Of a stretch of DNA of 64,000 nt, positions 14,200 through 22,428 are shown in pieces. Source of the DNA: Bacteroidales bacterium (GTDB taxonomy: Bacteria > Bacteroidota > Bacteroidia > Bacteroidales > Rikenellaceae). The first letter of the stretch is position 1. The number at the start of each line of letters is the position of its first letter. The notes under the pieces are model-generated. The model was not told where the DNA came from, made no database searches, and saw nothing but the letters and a program-made list of their open reading frames with translations. The stretch covers positions 1 through 64,000 of the forward strand of contig CASPAC010000004.1 in NCBI GenBank assembly GCA_949419965.1. The letters are read 5' to 3'. Position numbers and translations under genes: made by a program.

Positions 14200-16329
14200 A
14201 TGAAAAAACTGGTTTTTACCTTTTTCGCCGCCGTTGTTTGCTTCGCAGGCTTCGCGCAGAACGAGTATGCTGAAATCGCCCGCCTGCGCGCCATGAACGG
14301 TCGCGTGGCCGGCATCCGCTCGATGAACGACGGCGAACACTATACCGTCGTCGAGGACGACAATATTGTCCGATACAGCTATGCCGTCGCGGAGCCGGGC
14401 ACGAAGTTGCTGCCTCGGACGCCCGTCGGCTTCGGGATCGTCGACTATGCCTTTTCGCCCGACGAACGATGCCTGCTCGTCGCCGCGGGCCGCACGCCGA
14501 TCTATCGGCATTCCTATACCACCGATTATTATCTTTTCGACGGTACGGCGCTGCGGCGCATTCTGCCCCAGGCCGCCATGCCGCGCGATGCCTCGTTCTC
14601 GCCCGACGGCTCGTCGATCGTCTACTCGGATCGCAACGACCTCTATCTCTACGACCTCGCTTCGGGGCAGACCCGACGCCTGACGTCCGACGGCGAGTGG
14701 AACGCCGTTATCAACGGCACGACCGACTGGGTTTACGAGGAGGAGTTCGGTATCACGCGTGCCTATGCCTTTTCGCCCGACGGGAAGCGGCTGGCCTACC
14801 TGCGGTTCGACGAACGCGACGTGCCCACAGCGCAGATGATGCGCTTCGACGGCAAGCTCTATGGCGAGGTCTTCTCGTTCAAATACCCCAAGGCCGGGGA
14901 GACCAACTCCACGGTGCAGCTCTTCGTGGCCGACCTGGAGACGGGGCGCAGCGAGCGCATCGACACGGGCGGCGAGAGCGACCAGTACGTTCCGCGTCTC
15001 GGTTTCACGCCCGACGGGCGGCTGTGGTTCCACCGCATCGACCGGCGTCAGAATACGTTCGAAGTCCTCCTTTGCGAACCTCATGGAGCGCAGCGTACGA
15101 TCTACGAGGAGCGCGCGCAGCAGTATGTCGAGCGGGTCGGCGACAACACGGTAACGTTCGTCGACAAGGATCGTTTTCTGGTGCGGCAGGAGAGCCATAC
15201 GGGTTTCATGCACCTCTATCTCTACGGCATCCGCAGCGGGTTGATCGCCCAAGTAACCAAGGGCGATTGGGAGGTAACCGAGGTTGTGGGCGTCACGCCC
15301 CGGCGGGTGTGGTATCTTTCGACCGAGACGTCGCCGCTGCGCCGCAACCTGTACAGCGTGGCGCTCAACGGCAGGGATAAACGCCGTCTCACTGCGGGCG
15401 AGGGTTTCTATACCATCGCTCCGAGCAAGGGGATGAAATACTATGTTTCGACCTTTTCGTCGGCTTCCGTGCCCAACCGGGCAGAGGTTTGTACGGGCGA
15501 GGGCCAGAGCGTGCGCATCTTGTTCGACAGCCGGGCGTTGCAGGAAGAGCTGGAGACCGCGCGCCGCCCCGTGAAAGAGTTCTTCGCCTTTGCCACCGAG
15601 CGCGGCGACACGCTCAACGCCTACATCGTCCGACCCCGCGATTTCGACCCTGCGAAGCGTTATCCTGTGTTGTTGACGCAGTATTCCGGCCCGGGTTCGC
15701 AGACGGTCTGCGACCGTTGGTCGCTCGACTGGGAAGATGCGCTGGCGGACAAGGGTTACATCGTCGTCTCGGCCGACGGCCGCGGCACGGGATTCCGCGG
15801 CGAGCGGTTCAAGAAGCAGACCTACGGCCGTCTGGGAGCGTTGGAGGTCGAGGATCAGTTGTCGCTGGCGCGCCACATGGCCGCCCAGCCGTGGGTCGAC
15901 GCCGGCCGCATCGGCATCTACGGGTGGTCGTACGGCGGTTTCGTGGCATTGAGTTGTGCGCTGAAAGGCAACGGGCTGTTCAAGATGGCGATCGCCGTGG
16001 CTCCCGTCACGTCGTGGCGCTACTACGATACGATCTACACCGAGATCTATAACAACCTGCCGCAGTACAACGCCGCGGGTTACGATGAGCATGCCCCGAT
16101 CCGCCTGGCCCGGCTGCTCGACGACAAACGCACCCGCCTGCTGCTGATCCACGGCATGGCCGACGACAACGTGCATTTCCAGCATACGGCCGAAATGGCC
16201 CGCGCGCTCAACCGGGCCGGCAAACGCTACGACATGATGGTCTATCCCGATCAGAACCACTCGATGATGCCCGACGACACGGGCAACGTGCGGCAGAAGA
16301 TGATCGACTACACGTTCGAACACTTGTAA
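14200..16329 (+). CDS. dipeptidyl peptidase IV (S9B)
   Basis: An exported serine peptidase of 709 aa that removes X-Pro dipeptides from peptide N-termini. The signal peptide ends near CFAGFAQ. The beta-propeller contains the Glu-Glu element of the family in DWVYEEEFGITRAYAFSPDG, which holds the substrate amino group. The hydrolase domain has GWSYGG (Ser577), HGMADDN (Asp655) and DQNHSM (His687). ATG 14200 is chosen because it begins the signal peptide; an upstream in-frame TTG only adds five residues. Together with the S9A lipoprotein 5 kb away, it gives a proline-peptide degradation capacity. Confidence 0.95.
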   Translation: MKKLVFTFFAAVVCFAGFAQNEYAEIARLRAMNGRVAGIRSMNDGEHYTVVEDDNIVRYSYAVAEPGTKLLPRTPVGFGIVDYAFSPDERCLLVAAGRTPIYRHSYTTDYYLFDGTALRRILPQAAMPRDASFSPDGSSIVYSDRNDLYLYDLASGQTRRLTSDGEWNAVINGTTDWVYEEEFGITRAYAFSPDGKRLAYLRFDERDVPTAQMMRFDGKLYGEVFSFKYPKAGETNSTVQLFVADLETGRSERIDTGGESDQYVPRLGFTPDGRLWFHRIDRRQNTFEVLLCEPHGAQRTIYEERAQQYVERVGDNTVTFVDKDRFLVRQESHTGFMHLYLYGIRSGLIAQVTKGDWEVTEVVGVTPRRVWYLSTETSPLRRNLYSVALNGRDKRRLTAGEGFYTIAPSKGMKYYVSTFSSASVPNRAEVCTGEGQSVRILFDSRALQEELETARRPVKEFFAFATERGDTLNAYIVRPRDFDPAKRYPVLLTQYSGPGSQTVCDRWSLDWEDALADKGYIVVSADGRGTGFRGERFKKQTYGRLGALEVEDQLSLARHMAAQPWVDAGRIGIYGWSYGGFVALSCALKGNGLFKMAIAVAPVTSWRYYDTIYTEIYNNLPQYNAAGYDEHAPIRLARLLDDKRTRLLLIHGMADDNVHFQHTAEMARALNRAGKRYDMMVYPDQNHSMMPDDTGNVRQKMIDYTFEHL

Positions 16330-16331
16330 CG

Positions 16332-16802
16332 ATGGAGGTTTCCGGCTGCTGGTTCGAAACACCCCTCGGGCCGATGACGGTCATGGCGACCGACGAAGCG
16401 GTGACCGCTGTCCGGTTTGGTACTTCCGGCGATGCTGTCGCTCCGGAGGAGAAGTTGCCGCCCATATTGGCTCGGGCCGTCGGGGAGTTGCGCGAATATT
16501 TCGCAGGCGTGCGGCGCGATTTCACGTTGCCGCTGGCGCCGGCCGGCACTCCGTTCCAGCAGCAGGTGTGGGCCGCCCTGCGGGAGATACCCTATGGCGA
16601 GACCTGCACCTATGGACAGATCGCCGCGCGCATCGGCCGCCCGAAAGCCTGCCGGGCCGTGGGCATGGCCAACAACCGCAATCCGATCGCTATCGTCGTG
16701 CCTTGCCACCGTGTGGTCGGCAGCTCCGGTGCTTTGACGGGCTATGCGGCAGGACTTTCGGTCAAGGAAGCGCTGTTGCGGCTGGAAGCGGAGGCCAGAT
16801 AG
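16332..16802 (+). CDS. ogt: methylated-DNA-[protein]-cysteine S-methyltransferase
   Basis: A protein of 156 aa. It repairs O6-methylguanine by moving the alkyl group to its own cysteine. The active site IVVPCHRVVGSSGALTGYAAG gives Cys125; the helix-turn-helix recognition region GETCTYGQIAARIGRPKACR (90-109) with the Arg finger and the RAVGMANNRNP stretch are all present. Length suits the short Ogt/AGT class without an Ada regulatory domain. It starts two bases after the dipeptidyl peptidase stop and is probably cotranscribed. A shared hairpin terminator follows at 16809. Confidence 0.94.
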   Translation: MEVSGCWFETPLGPMTVMATDEAVTAVRFGTSGDAVAPEEKLPPILARAVGELREYFAGVRRDFTLPLAPAGTPFQQQVWAALREIPYGETCTYGQIAARIGRPKACRAVGMANNRNPIAIVVPCHRVVGSSGALTGYAAGLSVKEALLRLEAEAR

Positions 16803-16808
16803 AAAATT

Positions 16809-16843
16809 TTACCCTTGCTGCAAAGTCGTGCAGGGGTAATTTT
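16809..16843. terminator. bidirectional terminator between ogt and the NfnB-like gene
   Basis: A 10-bp stem with one G-T pair (TTACCCTTGC with GCAGGGGTAA) and an 11-base loop, flanked by A-rich sequence on the left and TTTT on the right. It lies between two convergent genes. Confidence 0.65.
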
Positions 16844-16862
16844 CGGAGCGCACGTTTCTTGT

Positions 16863-18257
16863 TTATTGTCCGTCTTTCTCTTTAATGTATGCGTCGATCG
16901 CCCTTGCGGCCGTGCGTCCGGCTCCCATTGCCAGGATTACCGTGGCGGCACCCGTCACAGCGTCGCCGCCCGCGAAGACCCCTTCGCGCGAGGTCGCGCC
17001 TTGGGCATCGGCCGTGATGCAGCCGCGGCGGTCGGTCGCCAATCCCTCGGTCGTGGCGGCCAGCAGGGGGTTGGGCGAGGTGCCCAGCGCCATGATCGCC
17101 ACATCGCATTCGATGTCGAATTCCGAACCGGGTTTCACGACCGGCGAGCGGCGTCCGCTCGGGTCGGGTTCGCCCAGTTCCATCTCCACGCAGCGCATGC
17201 CGCGCACCCAACCGTCGTCCGTGCCCAGAATTTCGACCGGGTTGGTCAGCATCCGGAAGCGGATGCCTTCTTCCTTGGCATGGTGCACTTCTTCGGCACG
17301 TGCCGGCAGTTCCTTTTCGCTGCGGCGGTAGACGATCGTCGCCTCGGCGCCCAGACGGCGGGCCGTGCGCACGGCATCCATCGCCACGTTGCCGCCGCCC
17401 ACGACGATCACACGCTTGCCGACGTAGATCGGCGTGTCGTACTCCTCGTCATAGGCGCGCATCAGGTTGGCGCGGGTCAGGAATTCGTTGGCCGAGACCA
17501 CGCCGTTGAGATTCTCGCCCGGAATGTCCATGAAGCGCGGCAGCCCGGCGCCCGAACCGATGAATACGGCGTCGAATCCCTCGTCGTCGAGCAGCGAGTC
17601 GATCGTCAGCGTGCGCCCCACGATCACGTCGGTTTCGATTTCGACGCCTAAGCGGCGCACCTCGTCGATTTCGCGCGCCACGATCTTCTCCTTGGGCAGC
17701 CGGAATTCGGGGATGCCGTAGACCAGCACGCCGCCCACCTTGTGGAGCGCTTCGAAAATCTTCACTTCGTAGCCCATCTTGGCCAGGTCGCCCGCGCAGG
17801 CCAGCCCGGCCGGGCCGCTGCCGATGACGGCTACGCGGCGGCCGTTGCGGGGAGCCGTCTCCCCGGCGAAATGCGGTTGTCCCAGTTTCCAGTCGCCCAC
17901 GAATCGTTCCAGTTTGCCGATGGCGACCGGTTCGCCCTTGATGCCGAGGATGCACGAACCCTCGCACTGGGTCTCCTGAGGGCAGACGCGGCCGCAGATC
18001 GAGGGCAGCGAGCTGTCGCGCGAGATGACGGCGGCCGCACCGGCCATGTCGCCCCCGTGCAGGGCGGCGATGAATCCGGGGATGTCGATCCCCACGGGGC
18101 AGGCCGCCACGCAGCGGGGATTCTTGCAGTTCAGGCAGCGCGACGCTTCGAGCGTCGCCTCTTCGGGGTCGTAGCCGTAGCAGACTTCTTCGAAGTTGGT
18201 TGCGCGGCGTGCAGGGTCTTGTTCGCGCACGGGAACGCGCGGTATCTTATTTGCCAT
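16863..18257 (-). CDS. NfnB-like NADPH-dependent flavoprotein (GltD/glutamate synthase small-chain family)
   Basis: A protein of 464 aa. The N-terminal ferredoxin-like region has two cysteine sets (41, 44, 49, 53 and 88, 92, 98, 102) for 4Fe-4S clusters. An FAD Rossmann motif VIGSGPAGLACAG follows near 145-157, then a second nucleotide motif VVGGGNVAMDAVRTARRLGA. Databases often call this family 'glutamate synthase (NADPH), homotetrameric'. No large glutamate synthase subunit is nearby. The gene follows a PyrK-like FAD/2Fe-2S protein, and that pair matches NfnAB, the ferredoxin:NAD(P) transhydrogenase that splits electrons by bifurcation. The NfnAB reading is inference from pairing and sizes. 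Confidence 0.88.
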   Translation of the reverse strand: MANKIPRVPVREQDPARRATNFEEVCYGYDPEEATLEASRCLNCKNPRCVAACPVGIDIPGFIAALHGGDMAGAAAVISRDSSLPSICGRVCPQETQCEGSCILGIKGEPVAIGKLERFVGDWKLGQPHFAGETAPRNGRRVAVIGSGPAGLACAGDLAKMGYEVKIFEALHKVGGVLVYGIPEFRLPKEKIVAREIDEVRRLGVEIETDVIVGRTLTIDSLLDDEGFDAVFIGSGAGLPRFMDIPGENLNGVVSANEFLTRANLMRAYDEEYDTPIYVGKRVIVVGGGNVAMDAVRTARRLGAEATIVYRRSEKELPARAEEVHHAKEEGIRFRMLTNPVEILGTDDGWVRGMRCVEMELGEPDPSGRRSPVVKPGSEFDIECDVAIMALGTSPNPLLAATTEGLATDRRGCITADAQGATSREGVFAGGDAVTGAATVILAMGAGRTAARAIDAYIKEKDGQ

Positions 18258-18326
18258 AGATGTGCTGATGGTTGACAGCGCCGATTTGTCGTTCGAAGCG
18301 CGAACGTACCGGCGCCGGGTTCGAAT

Positions 18327-19208
18327 TTACTTGTCCAATCCTATTTTGCATGTGTGGCCGGCTGCGCGCTCGGCCGCGATGGCTGCTGCGCGCTGCTCCT
18401 GGGTGCGGTACATGCCCTGGCGGCGCATCGCTTCGTCGAAGTCGACTTGGTGGGCGTCGAACTCGGGGCCGTCGACGCAGGTAAAGCGCGTGCGTCCGCC
18501 CACGCTCACACGGCAGGCGCCGCACATGCCCGTGCCGTCGACCATCAGGGCGTTGAGCGACACGGTGGTTTTCAACCCGTACTTCTTGGTGGTCAGCGCT
18601 ACGAACTTCATCATGATCATTGGGCCGATGGCCACGCATTCGTCGTAGTGTTCGCCCTCGGCGGTCAATTTTTCGAAAAGTTGCGTTACCAACCCTTTGA
18701 AGCCCTCCGAGCCGTCGTCCGTGGCGATGTAGAGGTGCTCGGCCGCGGCCCGCATCTCGTCGGTATAGATCAACATCTCCTTGTTCTTGGCGCCGATGAT
18801 GACATCGGCCCGCACGCCGTGTTCGCGCAGCCACTTGACTTGCGGGTAGACGGGGGCCGTGCCGACTCCGCCGCCGATGAATAGGTAGCGCCGCTTGCGC
18901 AGTTCCTCAAGCGGCAGCTCGACGAATTCGGAGGGGCGGCCCAGCGGTCCGGCGAAGTCGATCAGGGCGTCGCCGGCCTCCAGGGAGCAGATTTTGCGTG
19001 TCGAGACGCCGATCGTCTGGGTAACGATCGTCACACTGCCTGCCGCGGCGTCGAAATCGGCGATCGTCAGAGGGATGCGCTCGCCTTGTTCGTCGGCCCG
19101 TACGATAACAAATTGTCCGGGCAGCGCCGCCCGGGCGACGCGCGGCGCGAGGATTTTCATAAGCCAGATGCCTTCGGCGAGACACCGCTTTTCGAGAATG
19201 GGATACAT
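18327..19208 (-). CDS. NfnA-like FAD/NAD-binding 2Fe-2S protein
   Basis: A protein of 293 aa of the ferredoxin-NADP reductase/PyrK superfamily. RIPLTIADF at 44-52 fits the FAD site, and IGGGVGTAP at 111-119 the NAD site. The C-terminal 2Fe-2S site reads Asp224-x4-Cys229-x2-Cys232-x11-Cys244. An Asp in place of the first cysteine agrees with what I recall of Thermotoga NfnA. The common label is 'sulfide/dihydroorotate dehydrogenase-like'. A 69-bp gap separates it from the NfnB-like gene. Its likely job is electron exchange between NADH, NADPH and ferredoxin in an anaerobe. Confidence 0.88.
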   Translation of the reverse strand: MYPILEKRCLAEGIWLMKILAPRVARAALPGQFVIVRADEQGERIPLTIADFDAAAGSVTIVTQTIGVSTRKICSLEAGDALIDFAGPLGRPSEFVELPLEELRKRRYLFIGGGVGTAPVYPQVKWLREHGVRADVIIGAKNKEMLIYTDEMRAAAEHLYIATDDGSEGFKGLVTQLFEKLTAEGEHYDECVAIGPMIMMKFVALTTKKYGLKTTVSLNALMVDGTGMCGACRVSVGGRTRFTCVDGPEFDAHQVDFDEAMRRQGMYRTQEQRAAAIAAERAAGHTCKIGLDK

Positions 19209-19233
19209 TTATTTGAGATTGGGTTTTACGCTT

Positions 19234-20310
19234 CTATTCTTCGATGATGGCGTTCATGCGCAGCCGTCGCATGGGACGTTCGGGATCGTTGGTAATCAGC
19301 AGCAGATGGTCGGTCAGGATGCCGTAGTCTTGCACCGAGGGGTCGAGCAGCAATTCGACCGTGCAGCTGCCGCCGGGAGCGATCGTGCAGCCCGGCTCCA
19401 GCACCACGGCGATGTGCCCGTCGTTTTCCACGGCACGGACGATCAGATCGCTGCCGCCCGAATTCGAAAGCACGAAAGTCCGGCGTTGAACGGGGGCCGA
19501 GTGCTTCACGGGGCCGAATTTGACGATCGTCGGGTTGAGCCGGGCCTGCGGCGCGGCACCCTTGCCCGGCTGGGCGGGGTTGTCGATGCCGATGGCATGG
19601 GCCACCAGCGAGATGTCGCTCTTTTGCCCGTCGATCCACACCTCCAATGCGTCGCGCAGCGTACCGTAGTGCGGTTCGCCGGCGGGCAGCGTATAGGCGA
19701 GGTTGATTTCGCCCTGCTCGCCCGGTGCTGCCAGACGGGGATAGGCTGCGGCGAGCAGGCCGCTCGAAATCCGGGGCCGCAACTCCAGCCGCACCGGTCG
19801 GTCGGACGTATTCGCATAGCCGACGGCCGTCTGCTTGTGCTCTCCTTGACGAATATAGGTAAAGGCGCAAAGCGTTTTGTCGAGCCGCAAGCCGCCGCCC
19901 GCGTCGATCGGGTAGAGTTCGTCGAGGGTTTTTTTGCGCGGGACGACATCGCCGCGGATCGTGAGCACAGCCATCCGCGTTTTTTCGGAGGAGTAGACGC
20001 TCAGTTCCTTTTCGAAGACACCGGGTCGGTTCATGGGGTCGAACGTCACTTTGATGCGTGCCGTGCCGCCCGGCAGGACAGGCTTGCGCGAGAACTCCGG
20101 TACGGTGCATCCGCACGAAGTCGTCACGTCGAGGATCACCACGGGCTTGTCGCTGCGGTTGACGCCCTCGAAAACGTGGCTGACGCGTCCGTCGCTCTCC
20201 TCGATCGATCCGAAATCCTGCTCCGCAGGTTCGAATACCAGCTGGGCATGCGCTGGGAACGCACACCATAGCAGTGTGAATGCGAGTGCGATATGTTTTT
20301 TCGAAAGCAT
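19234..20310 (-). CDS. exported DUF1573 protein
   Basis: A protein of 358 aa. The signal peptide ends near PAHAQ (about residue 23). The first domain (24-125) is a DUF1573 immunoglobulin-like module with FEPAEQDFGSIEE and the conserved TSCGCTVPEFS block. A related module closes the protein (IVKFGPVKHSAPVQRRTFVL onward). DUF1573 proteins are common periplasmic or surface proteins in Bacteroidota; their role is not established. The ATG at 20310 follows a clear -7 element by about 24 bases. Only 25 bases separate it from the NfnA-like gene, so transcription probably continues into that pair. Confidence 0.85.
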   Translation of the reverse strand: MLSKKHIALAFTLLWCAFPAHAQLVFEPAEQDFGSIEESDGRVSHVFEGVNRSDKPVVILDVTTSCGCTVPEFSRKPVLPGGTARIKVTFDPMNRPGVFEKELSVYSSEKTRMAVLTIRGDVVPRKKTLDELYPIDAGGGLRLDKTLCAFTYIRQGEHKQTAVGYANTSDRPVRLELRPRISSGLLAAAYPRLAAPGEQGEINLAYTLPAGEPHYGTLRDALEVWIDGQKSDISLVAHAIGIDNPAQPGKGAAPQARLNPTIVKFGPVKHSAPVQRRTFVLSNSGGSDLIVRAVENDGHIAVVLEPGCTIAPGGSCTVELLLDPSVQDYGILTDHLLLITNDPERPMRRLRMNAIIEE

Positions 20311-20333
20311 CGTCGTCGATCGGTTCGGATATG

Positions 20334-20341
20334 CAAAGGTA
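20334..20341 (-). promoter_or_regulatory. -7 element of the DUF1573-Nfn unit
   Basis: Reads TACCTTTG on the minus strand, an exact TAnnTTTG match 24 bases before the ATG. A TTG lies about 22 bases upstream, slightly wide for the -33 box. Confidence 0.55.
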
Positions 20342-20370
20342 CATTTTTTGCGAAAAATTCGCACAATAAT

Positions 20371-20401
20371 TTTGCGGGAATCAAAATTTGCTATATATTT
20401 G
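20371..20401 (+). promoter_or_regulatory. promoter of tRNA-Asn
   Basis: TTTG at 20371-20374, a 19-bp spacer and TATATTTG at 20394-20401. The mature tRNA starts 34 bases further on. Confidence 0.7.
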
Positions 20402-20434
20402 CACTCCGAAACGGTTACAAGCCGGCTTCGAAAT

Positions 20435-20508
20435 GCCTGAATAGCTCAGTTGGTTAGAGCACATGACTGTTAATCATGGGGTCCTAGGTTCAAGTCCTTG
20501 TTCAGGCG
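20435..20508 (+). tRNA. tRNA-Asn (anticodon GTT)
   Basis: A 74-base cloverleaf. The acceptor stem is GCCTGAA/TTCAGGC with discriminator G. The D arm contains AGCTCAGTTGGTTAGAGC. The anticodon loop CTGTTAA places GTT at 20469-20471. The T loop is TTCAAGT. Only CA of the CCA end follows in the DNA. The promoter directly upstream supports separate transcription. Confidence 0.95.
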
Positions 20509-20670
20509 CAGATGTGCGAGGGTTGCACAAGGTTCTTTCATAGAGAGGTAACGGTTCGAGGAGTAGCAGCCGAAGTCGGGATGTCCGATGGAGGACGACG
20601 GGCGAAAGGCCGGGCTTCCGTAAGCGGAAGCGTTCGAGCGGCGAAGAAACGAAAAATTTTCGACAGAAAA

Positions 20671-20701
20671 TTTGGAGTTCGCGAAAATTGAATTACCTTT
20701 G
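20671..20701 (+). promoter_or_regulatory. promoter of tRNA-Val
   Basis: TTTG at 20671-20674, a 19-bp spacer and TACCTTTG at 20694-20701, an exact consensus match, 20 bases before the tRNA. Confidence 0.7.
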
Positions 20702-20721
20702 CAGTCCCAAGCCATTTTTAG

Positions 20722-20796
20722 GGGAGCTTAGCTCAGCTGGTTCAGAGCGTCTGCCTTACAAGCAGAGGGTCGGGGGTTCGAATCCCTCAGCTCCCA
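20722..20796 (+). tRNA. tRNA-Val (anticodon TAC)
   Basis: A 75-base cloverleaf. The acceptor stem is GGGAGCT/AGCTCCC with discriminator A. The D arm is AGCTCAGCTGGTTCAGAGC. The anticodon stem-loop TCTGC-CTTACAA-GCAGA puts TAC at 20757-20759. The T arm is CGGGG-GTTCGAA-TCCCT (approximate). A terminator hairpin begins 14 bases after the gene. Confidence 0.95.
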
Positions 20797-20809
20797 CAAA
20801 TTGAAAATC

Positions 20810-20839
20810 AAGCACTTGCAGTTTTGCAGGTGCTTTTTT
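20810..20839 (+). terminator. terminator of tRNA-Val
   Basis: A 10-bp stem (AAGCACTTGC with GCAGGTGCTT, one G-T pair) and a 6-base loop, running into a T tract at 20834-20839. Confidence 0.8.
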
Positions 20840-20878
20840 GTGCCGAATTTTTGCCGAATCCCGAAAAATAGACCGCCT

Positions 20879-20922
20879 TTGCGGTGCGTTGCGGTGCGTT
20901 GTGGTGCGTCTTCGGTGCGTTG
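20879..20922. repeat. short imperfect 10-bp tandem repeat
   Basis: Units GCGGTGCGTT, GCGGTGCGTT, GTGGTGCGTC and TTCGGTGCGT follow each other just downstream of tRNA-Val, in the 243-bp gap before the efflux operon. Apart from this, the tRNA terminator and the hairpin at 20983, the gap holds nothing I can support. Confidence 0.6.
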
Positions 20923-20982
20923 TAGAACACACCCTACTTGCAAAAAACTCGTATCGACCGCTTTTATGGTTGTGTATGAATA

Positions 20983-21016
20983 CGCAAAGCGATCGATATC
21001 TGTCGATCGCTTTGCG
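20983..21016. terminator. large hairpin at the 3' end of the efflux operon
   Basis: A perfect 14-bp stem (CGCAAAGCGATCGA with TCGATCGCTTTGCG) and a 6-base loop, 24 bases after the stop of the outer-membrane channel gene. The T-run is short on either strand, so it may act as a transcript stabiliser as well as a terminator. Confidence 0.6.
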
Positions 21017-21039
21017 GTTTTCCGAATCCGGCGGGTGGT

Positions 21040-22428
21040 TTACTTCGTCGGGCGTTGCCAGCCGCCGCCGAGCGTCTTGTAGAGTTGCACCAAGGCCAGA
21101 TGTTCGTCACGAATGGCATTGCTCAAACTGGTTTGGGCGTCGAAGTAGCGGCGTTGGGCGTCGAGCACGTCGATGTAGTTGATGCTGCCGGTGCGGTATT
21201 GCAGTTCGGCCAGTTCGACATATTTGCGGGCTGCGTTGCGCGAATGGGTCTTCAGCACCGTTGTCTGCCGCACGTTGCGATAGGTCGACACGGCGTCGTC
21301 GGTCTCTTTGAATGCTTCCAGAACCTTCTGCTCATACTTCAGTCGGGCTTGTTCGTAGGCCGCCAGCGCTGCTTTGTAGGCCGCTTTTTTGCGTCCGAAT
21401 CCGAAAAGCGGGGCAGCAAGTTGTCCCGCAACATAGGAAAACGGCGAGCGGAAGAATCCGTTCAGGGCGTCGTTCTCCCATCCGCCTTGCAGCGTGAAGG
21501 TCAGCCGCGGAAACCGGTCGGCGTAGGCCATGCCTACCGCTCCCATCGCTGCACGGAGTTGCTGTTCGGCGGCCCGTATGTCGGGGCGGCGTTGCAGCAG
21601 CTGCGACGGCAGTCCCACAGGCAGCGAGTCGGGCGCCAGGGTCTCCGGTTCCGCTTCGCCGCGCGGGATTTTTTCGCCCGGATAGGTGCCCATCAATAGA
21701 CATAGTGCGTTTTCCGTAATTTCGATGCGGTTCTCCAGATTGGGGATGAGCGTCGCCGTGGTGGCATACTCCACTTGCGCCTGCTGGTAGACGATTTCGG
21801 AGGTCAGGCCTCCCTCGAAGCGCAGTTTCGCTTTGGCGACTCCCTCGCGGCGTGTCTCCAGCGTGCGGCGTACGATGGCCAGTTCGTTGTCCAAAGCTAC
21901 AAGGCGGAAATAGGCCGATGCCGTCTCCGCGACGAGCACCATCCGCATGGCGCGCTCGTCTTCGATCGAGGCCAGCCATTCGGCTTCGCCCTTGCGTTTG
22001 GCCCAGCGCAGGTTGCCCCACAGGTCGAGTTCCCAGCTGAGGGCCGCCTTCAGCCCGAATTCCGGGTCGCGCTTGGGCGATTCTCCGGCGTAGTCGTTGG
22101 TTTCGTGGTCGGCCAGCGCGTTGAGACCCAGGTTGGGCAGCCGGCCGGCTTTCCGAATGCGGTACAGCTCGCGCATTTGTTCGATGCGTGCGGCGGCAGC
22201 ACGGATGTTGCGGTTGCTTTCGAGCGTGCGGCGGATGAGATCGCAGAGCGTGCTGTCGCCGTAGAACCGCCACCACTCCATGTCGGCGAGCGTCAGGGTG
22301 TCGACAGCCCCCGGAACCACGGTTTGCGGAAGATTCAGTTCCGGAGCCTGGCAGTGGCGTACGGCTGAGCAAGCGTAGAAAAGCGGCGCGGCGAGTGCTG
22401 CGAAGATGATCGAACGTATCTGTTTCAT
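21040..22428 (-). CDS. outer-membrane channel lipoprotein of RND efflux (NodT/OprM family)
   Basis: A protein of 462 aa, with a lipobox at FYACS (Cys20) after a short hydrophobic leader. It has the two internal repeats of TolC-like channels with long helical hairpins, for example TLESNRNIRAAAARIEQMRE and ALAAYEQARLKYEQKVLEAF. RRPDIRAAEQQLRAA is a signature of the NodT family. It forms the outer-membrane duct for the pump. The ATG at 22428 overlaps the stop of the RND gene (ATGA), so the two are coupled. It is the last gene of a three-gene operon. The exported compound is not evident. Confidence 0.93.
   Translation of the reverse strand: MKQIRSIIFAALAAPLFYACSAVRHCQAPELNLPQTVVPGAVDTLTLADMEWWRFYGDSTLCDLIRRTLESNRNIRAAAARIEQMRELYRIRKAGRLPNLGLNALADHETNDYAGESPKRDPEFGLKAALSWELDLWGNLRWAKRKGEAEWLASIEDERAMRMVLVAETASAYFRLVALDNELAIVRRTLETRREGVAKAKLRFEGGLTSEIVYQQAQVEYATTATLIPNLENRIEITENALCLLMGTYPGEKIPRGEAEPETLAPDSLPVGLPSQLLQRRPDIRAAEQQLRAAMGAVGMAYADRFPRLTFTLQGGWENDALNGFFRSPFSYVAGQLAAPLFGFGRKKAAYKAALAAYEQARLKYEQKVLEAFKETDDAVSTYRNVRQTTVLKTHSRNAARKYVELAELQYRTGSINYIDVLDAQRRYFDAQTSLSNAIRDEHLALVQLYKTLGGGWQRPTK

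Noticed and set aside
20470..20715. A minus-strand frame over tRNA-Asn
   Set aside because: Its start is the antisense of the tRNA (NKDLNLGPHD) and the rest lies in a promoter-bearing gap.
20728..20943. A minus-strand frame ending in ELRDSNPRPSACKADALNQ over tRNA-Val
   Set aside because: This peptide is the well-known false translation of the complement of a tRNA gene; the tRNA explains the conservation.
20311..21039. An integrated mobile element behind the tRNA pair
   Set aside because: No integrase, no direct repeat of the tRNA 3' end and no foreign genes were found; only short tandem repeats remain.
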